Shown: positions 17,260 to 27,235, counted from the first letter of the stretch. The stretch: 64,000 nucleotides of DNA from Moorena sp. SIOASIH (GCF_010671925.1 NZ_JAAHIH010000003.1:620001-684000); one strand, 5' to 3'. The notes: a model not told the origin generated them from the letters alone. Made by a program: numbers and translations.

Positions 17260-18870
17260 TTATTGTTTACAATATAAGTGAACTAGAGAAAAGCTAACTT
17301 TAAATTCATGGAAATCATAGTCTTGAGGGCTAAACCAGTCTTTATTTGTCTTTATAAAATCATTATCTAAACCATCAAAAATTATAACGGCTTCAATATC
17401 ACTTTTATTTTTTGTATTCAAAATAGTTTTGTTTTGATATAATCCAATAACGCTTTCCGGGTTGAGAAATTCCCAAATTTTTTCACTTTCTTTTAGTGTT
17501 TCTGAATAAAAATTAGTCTTTTCTAACCCATAGGTTGCTATCAAAAAATTGTCTCTGTTAATAACGTGTTTAAGCACTGTTGGTAAACTTCCTGCAAGTA
17601 CTTCATAACGCACGCGCGGATTAGCAACTATTAAAAAATTTTCATTATTAGGAGTGCATAATTCAACTTGTTTCAATAGATCATTGATGTACTTACTATC
17701 CTTTGCTTGTAGAGAGTACATATTCCAAACTAATGAAAATTTATTTAACAAAATCACCAATAATATGGCTACCATGGAAAGACTTAACCATTCAGAATAA
17801 CGAGCAATATAAGACAAAACTTTTGCCAGAAAAAGGCAAGCTACTACAATGGCAGGAAATAAATAATAACCAGCAGCTATTCCAGATTTAGAATAGAGCA
17901 AAATGTGAGGAGCTGCGGAAACCAATAGGAGTATCAAAAAAGGGGCAAACTCCCTGAGTGGCATTAAGATTGAATCTCGATTTAATTTGGTCAAAATTAG
18001 AGATAATCCTAAACCAATCAAAGCTATGCCTAAAAGGCTCTCTGTAAACAAAACATTGCTGGTTGATAAAATTGAAGAAAATTTAAAGCTACTTTTATCT
18101 AATCCTGCATATCCTGTCCCAGCAGTTCCCAAATAGAAAATAATATAATAAATTTCTAATACAAATGTAGAAGTGATAAATAGTAAAGGAAATTTATTCT
18201 GCTTGATAGTTTGCCAAAGTGAATGTTGTGTTTCATATTTATATAAAAATAGTTTCCCAACCATTAATGTAGGAATAAAAATAAGATAAGATTCTTTACA
18301 AAGAGACATAAAAATAGTAAATATAACAAACAATACATTAGTAAAGCCTTCATTATATTTTGGTTTACAACTTAGTCCCAAAAAAACGAGTGATACCGAT
18401 AGAAAAAACATTCCATAAGCATCTGGTATTATTGGTCTTGTCCATATCTCTGATTGCGATCCTAGCAACGTTGATATAGAAAAAATTAACGCAAATAACA
18501 CTGAAAAATTCAATAATATACCAAATACAAAAAGGAAAAAAGTTGTCAAACTTCCTAAGAGAGTAATATACAAAAACCATAAGGTTGAATTAATTCCAAA
18601 TAGTTGAGTTGCCGTGACTAAATTAATTATATAAAAAGGTCTAAATCTCTTGACACTTTTATCAATATTGAGCCAAGTATATACAGTTTTATAAAATCCT
18701 TTATTACTCAGATCGTAAGACAGTTGAGGAATTTGATGATCGTCAATAAAATACCGAAAACCAGAGGTAATTAGTCCGGTTTGATAGGCTATACTAAAAA
18801 AAGTAATTACAATCAATGTAAAGACAATAAAATTGCTTAATAGTTTGCGGTTATTTAGAGTTTTAAACAT
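17260..18870 (-). CDS. Multi-spanning membrane protein, GT-C glycosyltransferase-like
   Basis: A 536-residue protein with roughly ten or more membrane segments over residues 1-400, then a soluble C-terminal part of about 130 residues. After the first membrane segment the loop has GFRYFIDDHQIPQ, an acidic pair where GT-C enzymes (PMT/ArnT type) keep catalytic Asp residues, which suggests transfer of a sugar from a polyprenyl-phosphate donor. No closer family is recognised. The gene is markedly AT-rich, as is the GT2 gene at 19595, whose type of product makes polyprenyl-phosphate sugars. The two are divergent and may have arrived together. Confidence 0.65.
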   Translation of the reverse strand: MFKTLNNRKLLSNFIVFTLIVITFFSIAYQTGLITSGFRYFIDDHQIPQLSYDLSNKGFYKTVYTWLNIDKSVKRFRPFYIINLVTATQLFGINSTLWFLYITLLGSLTTFFLFVFGILLNFSVLFALIFSISTLLGSQSEIWTRPIIPDAYGMFFLSVSLVFLGLSCKPKYNEGFTNVLFVIFTIFMSLCKESYLIFIPTLMVGKLFLYKYETQHSLWQTIKQNKFPLLFITSTFVLEIYYIIFYLGTAGTGYAGLDKSSFKFSSILSTSNVLFTESLLGIALIGLGLSLILTKLNRDSILMPLREFAPFLILLLVSAAPHILLYSKSGIAAGYYLFPAIVVACLFLAKVLSYIARYSEWLSLSMVAILLVILLNKFSLVWNMYSLQAKDSKYINDLLKQVELCTPNNENFLIVANPRVRYEVLAGSLPTVLKHVINRDNFLIATYGLEKTNFYSETLKESEKIWEFLNPESVIGLYQNKTILNTKNKSDIEAVIIFDGLDNDFIKTNKDWFSPQDYDFHEFKVSFSLVHLYCKQ

Positions 18871-19594
18871 AAATAAAATGTATTAGTTTAACTTTAAAAA
18901 GTCTACAGCCATCGTCTTACGGTAAAATGGTTTCAATACTCTAATACACGAGCTGACTTTTCACGGCATCTCTGAAAGTCCCTTCAGTCAAAGATTTCCC
19001 CCCAAGGCTGATTCTCAATAATCTTAATTTAATGACGCCTAATGTCAAATGAAAGGCAAGAGGAAAGAGTCTGAAAAGTTAAGACATCTTGATTATAGTG
19101 ACGGGGAAGTCACAAGCGTAAGGTGGGCTGGCTATCTTGGCTTCAATGTGGTTTTGGGTCTGTTGGTGGATTGGCAATGTCCACGAGTTACCGATAAAAC
19201 CAAAGTCTCCATAAATGTGACAGGCTCTGACCGAATCCAGAATTGCTTAGACTGCTAGCCTTTCATCGGTGTTAGCTGGGACTATACTATAGGCAATGGG
19301 AACAGAAGTGTTGAATCCAGTAATAAAAGTTTACAAAAATCCCTGATATCTGTCTATAGTTGTTGTCAATCAAGGTATATTATACTATAGCAATCCTAAG
19401 TCATTTGTAAGAACAAGTGGTAGTGGTATACAAGTAGTGATTTGAAAACCCGCAACCTTGACGCTTACTTTAGCCAAACCACTACATCTTCACCACTACC
19501 GAAGAAGTTAAGCCGACAAGGCTCGGATCAGCCAAACTTATTTTTATCAATCATCTAGGATTCCTATAGTCAGGGAAAAGCAGCACTTATTATT
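18871..19594. other. Gene-free 724-base gap between divergent AT-rich genes
   Basis: No convincing gene was found. A 69-codon open frame near 19049-19258 has no recognisable features. Near 19387-19411 the motif TATAGCAATCCTAAGTCA occurs, which recurs at about 50285-50307 and is probably a dispersed-repeat end. GTGGTAGTGG near 19420 and CCACTACC near 19492 form a loose inverted pair. Promoters for both flanking genes must lie here but cannot be placed. Confidence 0.5.
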
Positions 19595-20521
19595 ATGAAA
19601 ATATCTATAGTTATTCCTGTATATGAAGAAGAAAAAAACTTAAAGGTACTTATTCCTGAACTATCTGAGCAATTCATAAAAATAAATCTAAAACCCGAAT
19701 ATGAAATAATAATCATAGATGATGGATCATCTGATAAAACTTGGAGTATACTCCAAGTTTTATCAAAGGATTATTCAGAAATAAAAGCAAGAAAGTTATC
19801 AAGAAATTTTGGCAAAGAAGCTGCTTTGTCTGCTGGGTTAGATATAGCCAGAGGAGAAGCAGTAATAGTTATGGATGGAGACATGCAACATCCACCTTCT
19901 TTGATACCAGAATTAATCAGAGTATGGCATGAAACAGGGTGTGACATTGTAGAAGCAGTTAAAGTTGATCGTGGAAAAGAATCTGTCTGGAACAAAATAA
20001 GTGCTAATCTCTTCTATTGGATTATGAATAAGTTGTCAGGCTATGACTTAAGGGGAGCCTCTGATTATAAGCTTTTAGACAAAAAAGTCATTCAAGCTTG
20101 GAGAAAAATGGGAGAATCTAACCTATTTTTTAGAGGGATGACTGTTTGGTTGGGATTTCAAAAGATCCAAATTCCTTTTAAAGTTTCACATCGTGTCAGA
20201 GGCCAATCAAAATTTTCTATTTTAAAACTATTTAATCTTTCTATAACTGGCTTAACAGCATTTTCATCATTTCCATTACATATAGTTACTATATTAGGAA
20301 TTGTTTTTCTAATATTTTCAGTAATTCTTGGTTTCCAAACTCTTTACCTCAAGATTATTGGAGAAGCCGTTACCGGTTTTACAACAGTAATACTTCTTTT
20401 GTTAGTAATAGGAAGCTTTTTAATGATCAGCTTGGGTATTATGGGAACTTATGTGGCAAAAATCTATGAAGAAGTAAAAAGTAGACCTCGTTATATAGTT
20501 ACAGATAGCATCAATGAATAA
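19595..20521 (+). CDS. GT2 polyprenyl-phosphate glycosyltransferase (GtrB/DPM1-like)
   Basis: A 308-residue enzyme expected to transfer a hexose from a nucleotide sugar to undecaprenyl or dolichyl-type phosphate. The GT-A domain has ISIVIPVYEEEKNLKVLIPEL, the metal-binding DDGSSDKTW region, RNFGKEAALSAGLDIARGE, and MDGDMQHPPSLIPEL. Two C-terminal membrane segments (about residues 232-255 and 265-290) are typical of GtrB proteins. It is AT-rich compared with the surrounding genes and pairs logically with the GT-C-like protein at 17260-18870, which could use the lipid-linked sugar. Confidence 0.9.
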   Translation: MKISIVIPVYEEEKNLKVLIPELSEQFIKINLKPEYEIIIIDDGSSDKTWSILQVLSKDYSEIKARKLSRNFGKEAALSAGLDIARGEAVIVMDGDMQHPPSLIPELIRVWHETGCDIVEAVKVDRGKESVWNKISANLFYWIMNKLSGYDLRGASDYKLLDKKVIQAWRKMGESNLFFRGMTVWLGFQKIQIPFKVSHRVRGQSKFSILKLFNLSITGLTAFSSFPLHIVTILGIVFLIFSVILGFQTLYLKIIGEAVTGFTTVILLLLVIGSFLMISLGIMGTYVAKIYEEVKSRPRYIVTDSINE

Positions 20522-21170
20522 CAAAAATCAAAATAAATTGCTCTCCTAGACTAAGTAAGATCAATTACTAAAAAAGATGCTAATTTAAAAATGCAAATTT
20601 AAGAAAAGTTTTTTCCTTTTTTCGGCCTCTCTCCATTATGAGCTGATGTGCATTTAAATTAGTTATTCCCTGTTCCCTTTCAGGAATTTAGGTATCTCAA
20701 TCTAAATGCTGAACAGCTTAGCCACGCTGGGAGAGCCAGAATGAATTATTGAAAGCATGAGCCTCTTGCCCCCGTTGCTCCCCCAATGTTGGGGAACTTT
20801 GAGGGTTTTGTTCCCCCCAAAATTGGGCAGGGCTGTAACATTGCTCGCCAAAAATGGATAAGGAGATAGGGAGATGGGGAGAATTTTCGACGAATAGTCG
20901 GGATTAATGCCGGTATTTATCGAACCATGCTCTTTGCTCCGAATCACGAATTGTTAGTAATTTCAGTTGATTGAAACCGACTAATTCGTCAGATTTTAAT
21001 GGCTAAATTAGCTTATTTTTCGGTAAATTTTGGTGTATTGCCCTATCCCCCTATCCCCCTATCCCCCTATCTCCTTTCATCTTTAACTTATTACACTTTG
21101 AAACAGCCCTGCCCAAAATTGGGGGGCGAGGGAGGCAAAATCATACCATCATTAAGCAACGTCGAAAATT
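20522..21170. repeat. Gap with a 24-bp inverted repeat pair and CCCCTAT heptamers
   Basis: A 24-base block at 20813-20836 (CCCCCCAAAATTGGGCAGGG then CTGT) is inverted at 21103-21126 with two mismatches. The space between contains GGAGATAGGGAGATGGGG on one side and CCCCTAT heptamers on the other, extending the symmetry. No gene is supported. The pair may mark the ends of a roughly 315-base non-autonomous element. Confidence 0.6.
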
Positions 21171-22169
21171 TTATTCATTATCTATAGGCAGGCCCACAAA
21201 CCCTTTAAATTTAAACCAGAGCGATCGCAATTTCCAAAACTTACTTGTCTTCATGGCCGCCACTTCTAGTTTGGTGTGGTGTAATTCGTATTGAGTTTGT
21301 TGCAGTTCTGTAATTTTACTCTGTTGAAGCTGTTGGGATTGAACTAGCTCTACTTGGGTGTTTTGTAATTGCTCTTGAGTTTGTTGTAATTGCTCTTGAG
21401 TTTGTTGTAATTGCTCTTGAGTTTGTTGAAGTTTAGTTTGAGTTTGTTGCAATTCTAGGCTTCCGCTATCTTGAAGCTGTTGTGATTGAACTAGCAATGT
21501 CCGCAACTCATGAAGTTCTTGTAACTCCTTGGAGAGTTCTTGAGTCGTTTTAACTCGACCACAGGCAAGGGTCGTTGAGTACTCGTGGTCTGTAAGACGA
21601 AATTTTACAATATCATGCCATAGATAGTCGCATCCAGGCCAAGTTTCAATAATATCATGAAAAGCCATCCATCCCCCAACTTTCATCAGGGGTAATAATA
21701 ACCCAAAATCAGTCAGCACATCTAAGTATTCATGAGAACCATCAATAAACACGAAGTCAATCGTCTTTTCTCCAGTTAATTCACCCCAACGCTTCAGAAT
21801 TTCTAAAGAATATCCCTGAAAAGATTTTATATAGGGAGTCAGTTGGTATTTATCAAGGTTTTCTTTCCAGACCTCAAAGACACTCTTTTCTGGTATGTCG
21901 TGGCATTGCCCTATCCATGGATCAATACAGTATATCTTTCGATTAGTCCCCACACAGGCAAAAGCCATAGCTGCCGTAGACCTTCCTTTATAAGAGCCAA
22001 CTTCAACAATCAGAGCATCCTCAGGAAGGGACTTCACTTTATTAAATAAGAACTCTTCTTGACCAGGAACTAGGAAACCATCAATGGTTTCAACAGCTTC
22101 TTTCACCGTCTCATAACTGTTGAATGGTTCCTTAGCACTGACAACTTGATTGAGCACCCTATTAACCAT
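21171..22169 (-). CDS. Class I methyltransferase (CmcI-like) with coiled coil and conserved C-terminal tail
   Basis: A 332-residue protein. Residues 1 to about 210 are a Rossmann methyltransferase of the class 24/CmcI type: ALIVEVGSYKGRSTAAMAFAC (motif I), IYCIDPWIGQ, and TIDFVFIDGSHEYLDVLTDFG with the conserved D-G-S-H. Residues 215-300 are a coiled coil built from repeats of QLQQTQE. The last 36 residues or so (AAMKTSKFWKLRSLWFKFKG, then FVGLP) form a tail nearly identical in DNA to that of the next gene at 22211. The tail also appears in the giant gene at 23816. The substrate is unknown; the context is a surface-glycan locus. Confidence 0.82.
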   Translation of the reverse strand: MVNRVLNQVVSAKEPFNSYETVKEAVETIDGFLVPGQEEFLFNKVKSLPEDALIVEVGSYKGRSTAAMAFACVGTNRKIYCIDPWIGQCHDIPEKSVFEVWKENLDKYQLTPYIKSFQGYSLEILKRWGELTGEKTIDFVFIDGSHEYLDVLTDFGLLLPLMKVGGWMAFHDIIETWPGCDYLWHDIVKFRLTDHEYSTTLACGRVKTTQELSKELQELHELRTLLVQSQQLQDSGSLELQQTQTKLQQTQEQLQQTQEQLQQTQEQLQNTQVELVQSQQLQQSKITELQQTQYELHHTKLEVAAMKTSKFWKLRSLWFKFKGFVGLPIDNE

Positions 22170-22210
22170 GATTAAACTCCTGTTTTAGCTAACGTTAATT
22201 ATTGAAAATT

Positions 22211-23665
22211 TTATTCGTTATCTGTAGGTAAACCGACAAACCCTTTAAATTTGAACCAGAGCGATCGCAATTTCCAAAACTTACTGGTCTTCATGGCCGC
22301 AATTTCTACATTAATTACCTTCAACTTAGCCTCAGCTTCGTTCAGTTGGTTCTGAATCTGCTGTAATTGATTTTGCTGAAAATTCTGAATTTTTTCCTGT
22401 GACTGTGCCAATTGTGATTGAGTATGCTGAAGGTGTGAGTGTATTTGGGTTAATTGTGACTGAGTATGCTGAAGTTCTGAGTGTATTTGGGTTAATTGTG
22501 ATTGATTATATTGAATTTCTGAGTGGTATTGATTTAATTGTGACTGAGTATGTTGAAGGTTTGAGTTTGATTGATTTAATTGTGACTGAGTATGTTGAAG
22601 GTCTGAGTGGGCTTGGGTTAATTGCGATTTAGTCTGCTGGAGGTCTGTCACAGTTGCACTGACCTGAGAGCGCAAGGAAGCTATCTCTTGATCCTGTTGC
22701 TCAATAATCTTCAGAAGCTCAGCACGCCTAGTCTCGCTAGTTTGATACTGAACTTGGATGTTTTGATACTGAACTTGGAGTTTATTAAAGTCAGAGGATT
22801 TGTCCAGTAATGCCTGAACCATTCGCCCAGATGGACTCTTGAGCAGATAGTAACTAATTTGCTCATCAGTATAGCGCACCAAAGGCTGCCGACTAGCTAC
22901 GAAAAACATGTCATAGTCGAACAACTGTTGTTCAAATTGCAGAAACTCAAAACCAAGGTTCTTAAAGAATTGCGACACCCCTCGCCGACTCAAAAGATGG
23001 ATATGCTCAATAGATTTCATTTGCTCTAAAAAATGATCCTTTTGAGCAACCATCTCTGAATAGGTTTTACCCTCTTCATAATTGGGCATCTGGACAATGA
23101 AAATACCATCTTCCTTGAGAAGAGATGCCCCATGGCTCATGGTAGCCACTGGATCAGGTAAATGTTCCATGACATCGTAGAGTACGATGGCATCAAAACA
23201 TTCTGGTTCTAGTTGCTGGTCCTCGATCGGTCCTGACAAAATGGGGATATTGAATGTCTGTTGTGCAAATTCCACAACCCAAGGGCTAAGCTCCAGACCC
23301 ATAGCCTCAAAACCTGCCCAGCCCATCATTGCCACAAAGCCACCATGAGCACAACCTAACTCAAGCACTTTGGCTGGCGGTAGTTTATAAGCCATCAGTG
23401 TACGCAGCCAGTGGAGGCATCGCTCTGGTAAGTCTTGACGGGCTCGTTGACGAATATCAGGAAAACCATAATGCTCGGTCTGATGAGACAACCAGTACTC
23501 TTTACCGTAGAAGTCATGGTTATCATCCTGTACACGGATCTGCTCAGTCCTCAAACCAGTTTTTGACACTAGAGTGCCACATTGATAGCACACAAAGTAG
23601 TCGGGGGAAAATTCAGTTAGCTCAGTATTTCCACACCAACAGATATGTCTTAACGTTTGTGTCAT
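22211..23665 (-). CDS. Zn-ribbon class I methyltransferase with long coiled coil and conserved C-terminal tail
   Basis: A 484-residue protein. The N-terminus has a CxC...CxxC cluster (HICWCGNTEL, YFVCYQCGTL) like sugar C-methyltransferases and related zinc-binding methyltransferases. Motif I is KVLELGCAHGGFVAMMG, then MGLELSPWVVEFA and FDAIVLYDVMEHLPDPVATM. From about residue 300 to 440 a coiled coil is made of 14-residue repeats (QLTQIHSELQHTQS type), encoded by near-identical 42-base units at about 22404-22625. The last 36 residues (AAMKTSKFWKLRSLWFKFKG) match the neighbour at 21171. The gene lies 41 bases upstream of that neighbour on the same strand. Confidence 0.82.
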   Translation of the reverse strand: MTQTLRHICWCGNTELTEFSPDYFVCYQCGTLVSKTGLRTEQIRVQDDNHDFYGKEYWLSHQTEHYGFPDIRQRARQDLPERCLHWLRTLMAYKLPPAKVLELGCAHGGFVAMMGWAGFEAMGLELSPWVVEFAQQTFNIPILSGPIEDQQLEPECFDAIVLYDVMEHLPDPVATMSHGASLLKEDGIFIVQMPNYEEGKTYSEMVAQKDHFLEQMKSIEHIHLLSRRGVSQFFKNLGFEFLQFEQQLFDYDMFFVASRQPLVRYTDEQISYYLLKSPSGRMVQALLDKSSDFNKLQVQYQNIQVQYQTSETRRAELLKIIEQQDQEIASLRSQVSATVTDLQQTKSQLTQAHSDLQHTQSQLNQSNSNLQHTQSQLNQYHSEIQYNQSQLTQIHSELQHTQSQLTQIHSHLQHTQSQLAQSQEKIQNFQQNQLQQIQNQLNEAEAKLKVINVEIAAMKTSKFWKLRSLWFKFKGFVGLPTDNE

Positions 23666-23815
23666 CTTGTTGTTGTAGGGAGGTGTTGATAAATTAGCTC
23701 GAACTTACGTCTGATCACAAGTCCGGATTGAAAACCCTTTTTTTAATTAAGTCCCCAGAGAGGGAATAAAAATAAAGGGTCTTAAGAATTAAGACTTGGA
23801 AAACTGGGAAGTTAT

Positions 23816-26800
23816 CTACAACAGGTTAATATTCTGTAGTACCGTCAAACCTATCAACGCTAATCCCCCACTACCCATGACAATTCTGACCCTGCGGAGA
23901 ACCTGAGGCTTCATATAGCCAAGATAGCCCACCATACCTAACATTAGTGCAATGGACAACAAACTACCGCCAAGACTAAAGAATAGATTTCCTTGGACTG
24001 GAGAAACGAATGAGATTAGTTGCACTAGAGTCCTGTCAGCATACATGGCGGTAGATAGCAGTAGTAAGTTTATCCCTAAAATTAGACTAACTAGTGGAAC
24101 TAACAGGGGTTTTAGTTGAAACCAGCCTGACCGCAATTTCCAGAATTGATTGGACTGCATTGCAGCTAGAGCTGACCCCGCTTCTTTAAGTTCCCACTGT
24201 TTTTGCTGAAGTTGAGCCTCTGCGTACCTCAATTGCTCTTCGAGATCCCCTGACTGAAGCTGAGTTGGTTGAAATTGAATTAGGGACGGACTTGGGGGTA
24301 GCTGTTGTTGGATTTGAGCCTGTAACTTCCTGAATTCTCCCCAAAGGGGGGAACCTATACCAGTACCATCATTTTTGATTGTCTTAGCAGTTTCGACCAG
24401 AACCTCTACCACGGTATCGGCCATCTTTGACCAGGAAAATTTCTTCGCGTGTTCAAAACCATCAGCAATCAACTGCTTACGAACCTCTGGGTTTTGAACT
24501 TTGTACAGCGCATCAATCAGCTCGTAAAGATTAGATTGATCCACATACAATGCTGCTTCCCCAGCTGCTTCAGGAAGAGAGGAGTGACGACAGGTAATTA
24601 CAGGGCAACCACACACCATTGCTTCGGTAACTGGTAATCCGAAGCCTTCGTACAGAGAGGGGACAATCAGAGCGATCGCACCAGAATACGCTACTTTCAA
24701 TTCTTCATCACTCAGGGGCAGAACCATCGTTGTTATTCCTTCTGCCAGGGTAGCTAGCTCAGGTTCTAACTCAGGTCTACCACCTACACAAACCACCCCA
24801 AACTCTTGCTTATCCACCAGCTTAGATAATGCTCTGAACAGAAAGATAGCGTTTTTATACCCATTAACACCAGTCCTTTCCCCTACTAATAGTAAGTAGG
24901 GCTTGGTCACATTGAATTTAGTCTTAAACTCATTGATATCATCATCGCTTGCCGGGGAAAAAACCTTCTTGATACCACAGTGAGCTACCGTTACCTTTGA
25001 CCGGGAAATATGGGGGAAAAACTTAATCAGATCTCGAGCAGTACTTTCGGATATCGTAATATAACGGGAGGCGTGTAAGATACCGTAATGTTTTTCTTTC
25101 CAACCTGCTTCGTTAAGATTGGCACCGATCACTTCTGGAATCATGTCATAAGCCATAAATACAGAAGGAGTAGATAGGGGTGCGGTATAGTAGCTGGAAA
25201 TGAATAGATCAGTCCCTTTTTCATCACAGATTTCCTGCAACAAGTCAGCATCTGCTCCCGTTTTGTTGTAATCGTAAGCTCGAATAGGGCGATAGCGAAT
25301 TCCAGGAATCCTCGGAGCCGTTCCAGCCCGGTCTAAAACAATCACATGGTTCCCAAAGCCATTAGTTGCCCATTCCTCTAGCAAAGACTTCCAGACTTGG
25401 GAAATCCCAGAGTTAGGAAAAAATTGGAAAAATACCCCATCAACCAAAATTTGGGGGAATGGTCTTTCAATCTTCATAGTTTGTTGCTGAAATTCTTCCA
25501 GTTGCAAAAACTGCCATTTTTCGCCGTCAGGCTCCTTCTGAGCAATCGGCACAATACCACAGATATCCGCCGGTTCAACCAGGGTTTCATCCTCAACCCA
25601 AGATAAATGTTGACGCAGAAAAACCGGAAATTCAGACTGCTGCTGTAGTGTCTGCCACTCGGCCAGAGCATTCTGGTAGCCGTAGTAGCTCTCCTTAAAC
25701 TGCAACTGTTTCGGTGTTACATAAGCAAAGTGTTGAAAGACCAGTCCCTGCGCTTCGGTTTCTCGATGTAGGAATGGATTGATGCTTGCTATATCTTGCC
25801 CATGCCCATGATTAGTTGACTGATTAGTTGACGACGGTTGGACTAGCCTTGGGGGTTCGTGGGCTGCCCAGAAAGCTCCCGGTTTAAACCTCCAGACGCG
25901 CAACCATTCCTGTTTGGGGTTTTGTGTATAGCAATTGCGACTGCTGACAATTAAATTTTCCCCAACAAAATACCAACACCAGAAGAAAGCAGCCGTCTTG
26001 TCAGGTTGGTCGATGAACATCTGTCGGGCTTTACAGATTTGCTCAGTTGTCCACAACTCATCCACATCTACCTGCCACAACAGACAGTCTTGTTGGATAT
26101 TGCCAACGGGAGCATTCACCATTTCTCGCTTGCCCTCCCAGAAAACCCCATCAGGTTTGCGATAGACGGTGATCTGGTCAGGGTAGCGTTCCATCAGTTG
26201 GTCGAGATACTCTGTGGTGCCATCAATACTACGACCGTTGTGGTGAATTTCATCACTGACATACCCACCCGTCGCTAAACTCCAGGCAGTATCATGCTTC
26301 AATTTCGCTACACCTTCAATAATGTGCCAATGCCATGGGAATGGCAGTTTACTGAAGACGTCAATATGATAGCGAATGAAGGGTTCACCATTGAGAACAA
26401 TGGTAAAAAAATTGATGGGAAGAGGGGTTGAGACTTGACCTGACTGCCCAGCTGAGTGGTGACTACCCGCTTTAGCAAAAATGGAGTAACCATTGCGCAC
26501 AGACGCATTTTGATCAATCAGTTTATAGTTTTTATCTCTTAATAACCGATGGTGATTAGTATAATTTTTGTAGGTACAAATATCATCAAGTAGGATGTAT
26601 TTGGATCCGTAAACCTGGTCTAATTCCACCTGACCCGTGAACTCGGAGCCGTCGATTAAGACTAGATCAAAATCCTCGATCTGGTTTTCTTGCTTAATCG
26701 TTTCAATCCCATCTCCAGAGGTTCCCATTTCCCTAACATAATCGATATCTTGACGAAGCCAACCCAAGACTTGTTCAAGAGGGTAATTATTGAGAGGGCT

Positions 26801-27151
26801 GCGATGGGCATGATAAAATTCCGTAACCTGATCTTCCCTAGGAAACTGCTCTAGGGAAATTGATGAAATATTGTAGCACTTAACAAAAGAATCCTCCCGA
26901 TAGCGTTCCCTTAACTCAGTAAAACGAGGTTGTGAAACCTCCATACAGAATAACACTGGATGAGACGGGTTTTCCCTGAGCCCCTTGACAAACGCTTCGG
27001 TGCTTCCCGCACCGGATGAAGACCCAATTTCTAGAACCGTCTTGATATCTTCTTCCCGAGCTATCCTCTGAATTGCTCTATAAAAATCGTCGTCTTTAAT
27101 CTCAGGAGCAATTAAATAATCTAGTTCGGATTTTGACCTATTACTTGGCAT
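23816..27151 (-). CDS. Giant methyltransferase / GT-A-like / GT4 fusion with coiled coil and membrane tail
   Basis: About 1,111 residues in several modules. Residues 1-235 are a Rossmann methyltransferase-like domain (TVLEIGSSSGAGSTEAFVKG; DFDLVLIDGSEFTGQ). Residues about 245-560 resemble a GT-A-type domain (NFFTIVLNGEPFIRYHIDVF and DCLLWQVDVDELWT with a DxD-like motif). Residues about 575-930 form a GT4 domain (LLLVGERTGVNGYKNAIFLF; PSLYEGFGLPVTEAMVCGCPV). Next is a short coiled coil, a tail related to its neighbours (AAMQSNQFWKLRSGWFQLK), and two to three C-terminal membrane segments. Met at 27151 is chosen because GAGGAG lies about 10 bases upstream. An alternative start is 27172. It probably assembles and modifies a glycan at the membrane. 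Confidence 0.82.
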   Translation of the reverse strand: MPSNRSKSELDYLIAPEIKDDDFYRAIQRIAREEDIKTVLEIGSSSGAGSTEAFVKGLRENPSHPVLFCMEVSQPRFTELRERYREDSFVKCYNISSISLEQFPREDQVTEFYHAHRSPLNNYPLEQVLGWLRQDIDYVREMGTSGDGIETIKQENQIEDFDLVLIDGSEFTGQVELDQVYGSKYILLDDICTYKNYTNHHRLLRDKNYKLIDQNASVRNGYSIFAKAGSHHSAGQSGQVSTPLPINFFTIVLNGEPFIRYHIDVFSKLPFPWHWHIIEGVAKLKHDTAWSLATGGYVSDEIHHNGRSIDGTTEYLDQLMERYPDQITVYRKPDGVFWEGKREMVNAPVGNIQQDCLLWQVDVDELWTTEQICKARQMFIDQPDKTAAFFWCWYFVGENLIVSSRNCYTQNPKQEWLRVWRFKPGAFWAAHEPPRLVQPSSTNQSTNHGHGQDIASINPFLHRETEAQGLVFQHFAYVTPKQLQFKESYYGYQNALAEWQTLQQQSEFPVFLRQHLSWVEDETLVEPADICGIVPIAQKEPDGEKWQFLQLEEFQQQTMKIERPFPQILVDGVFFQFFPNSGISQVWKSLLEEWATNGFGNHVIVLDRAGTAPRIPGIRYRPIRAYDYNKTGADADLLQEICDEKGTDLFISSYYTAPLSTPSVFMAYDMIPEVIGANLNEAGWKEKHYGILHASRYITISESTARDLIKFFPHISRSKVTVAHCGIKKVFSPASDDDINEFKTKFNVTKPYLLLVGERTGVNGYKNAIFLFRALSKLVDKQEFGVVCVGGRPELEPELATLAEGITTMVLPLSDEELKVAYSGAIALIVPSLYEGFGLPVTEAMVCGCPVITCRHSSLPEAAGEAALYVDQSNLYELIDALYKVQNPEVRKQLIADGFEHAKKFSWSKMADTVVEVLVETAKTIKNDGTGIGSPLWGEFRKLQAQIQQQLPPSPSLIQFQPTQLQSGDLEEQLRYAEAQLQQKQWELKEAGSALAAMQSNQFWKLRSGWFQLKPLLVPLVSLILGINLLLLSTAMYADRTLVQLISFVSPVQGNLFFSLGGSLLSIALMLGMVGYLGYMKPQVLRRVRIVMGSGGLALIGLTVLQNINLL

Positions 27152-27235
27152 ATGAAACAGCTCCTCACACACACCTGAAAAAAACTTGGCAATAACTTTG
27201 GCAAGAGATAACGTTTAACCTATTAGTCTAAGGTG

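Noticed and set aside
19049..19258. 69-codon frame in the AT-rich intergenic gap
   Set aside because: No recognisable features, no ribosome-binding sequence and no similarity that I can identify.
20702..20947. 81-codon minus-strand frame containing ALPNFGGNKTLKVPQHWGS
   Set aside because: Lies within inverted-repeat intergenic DNA. The peptide is a translation of repeated CCCCAAAATTGGG sequence.
22399..22810. Plus-strand frames (IVTEYVEGLS repeats)
   Set aside because: Antisense shadow of the repetitive coiled coil in the methyltransferase gene at 22211-23665.
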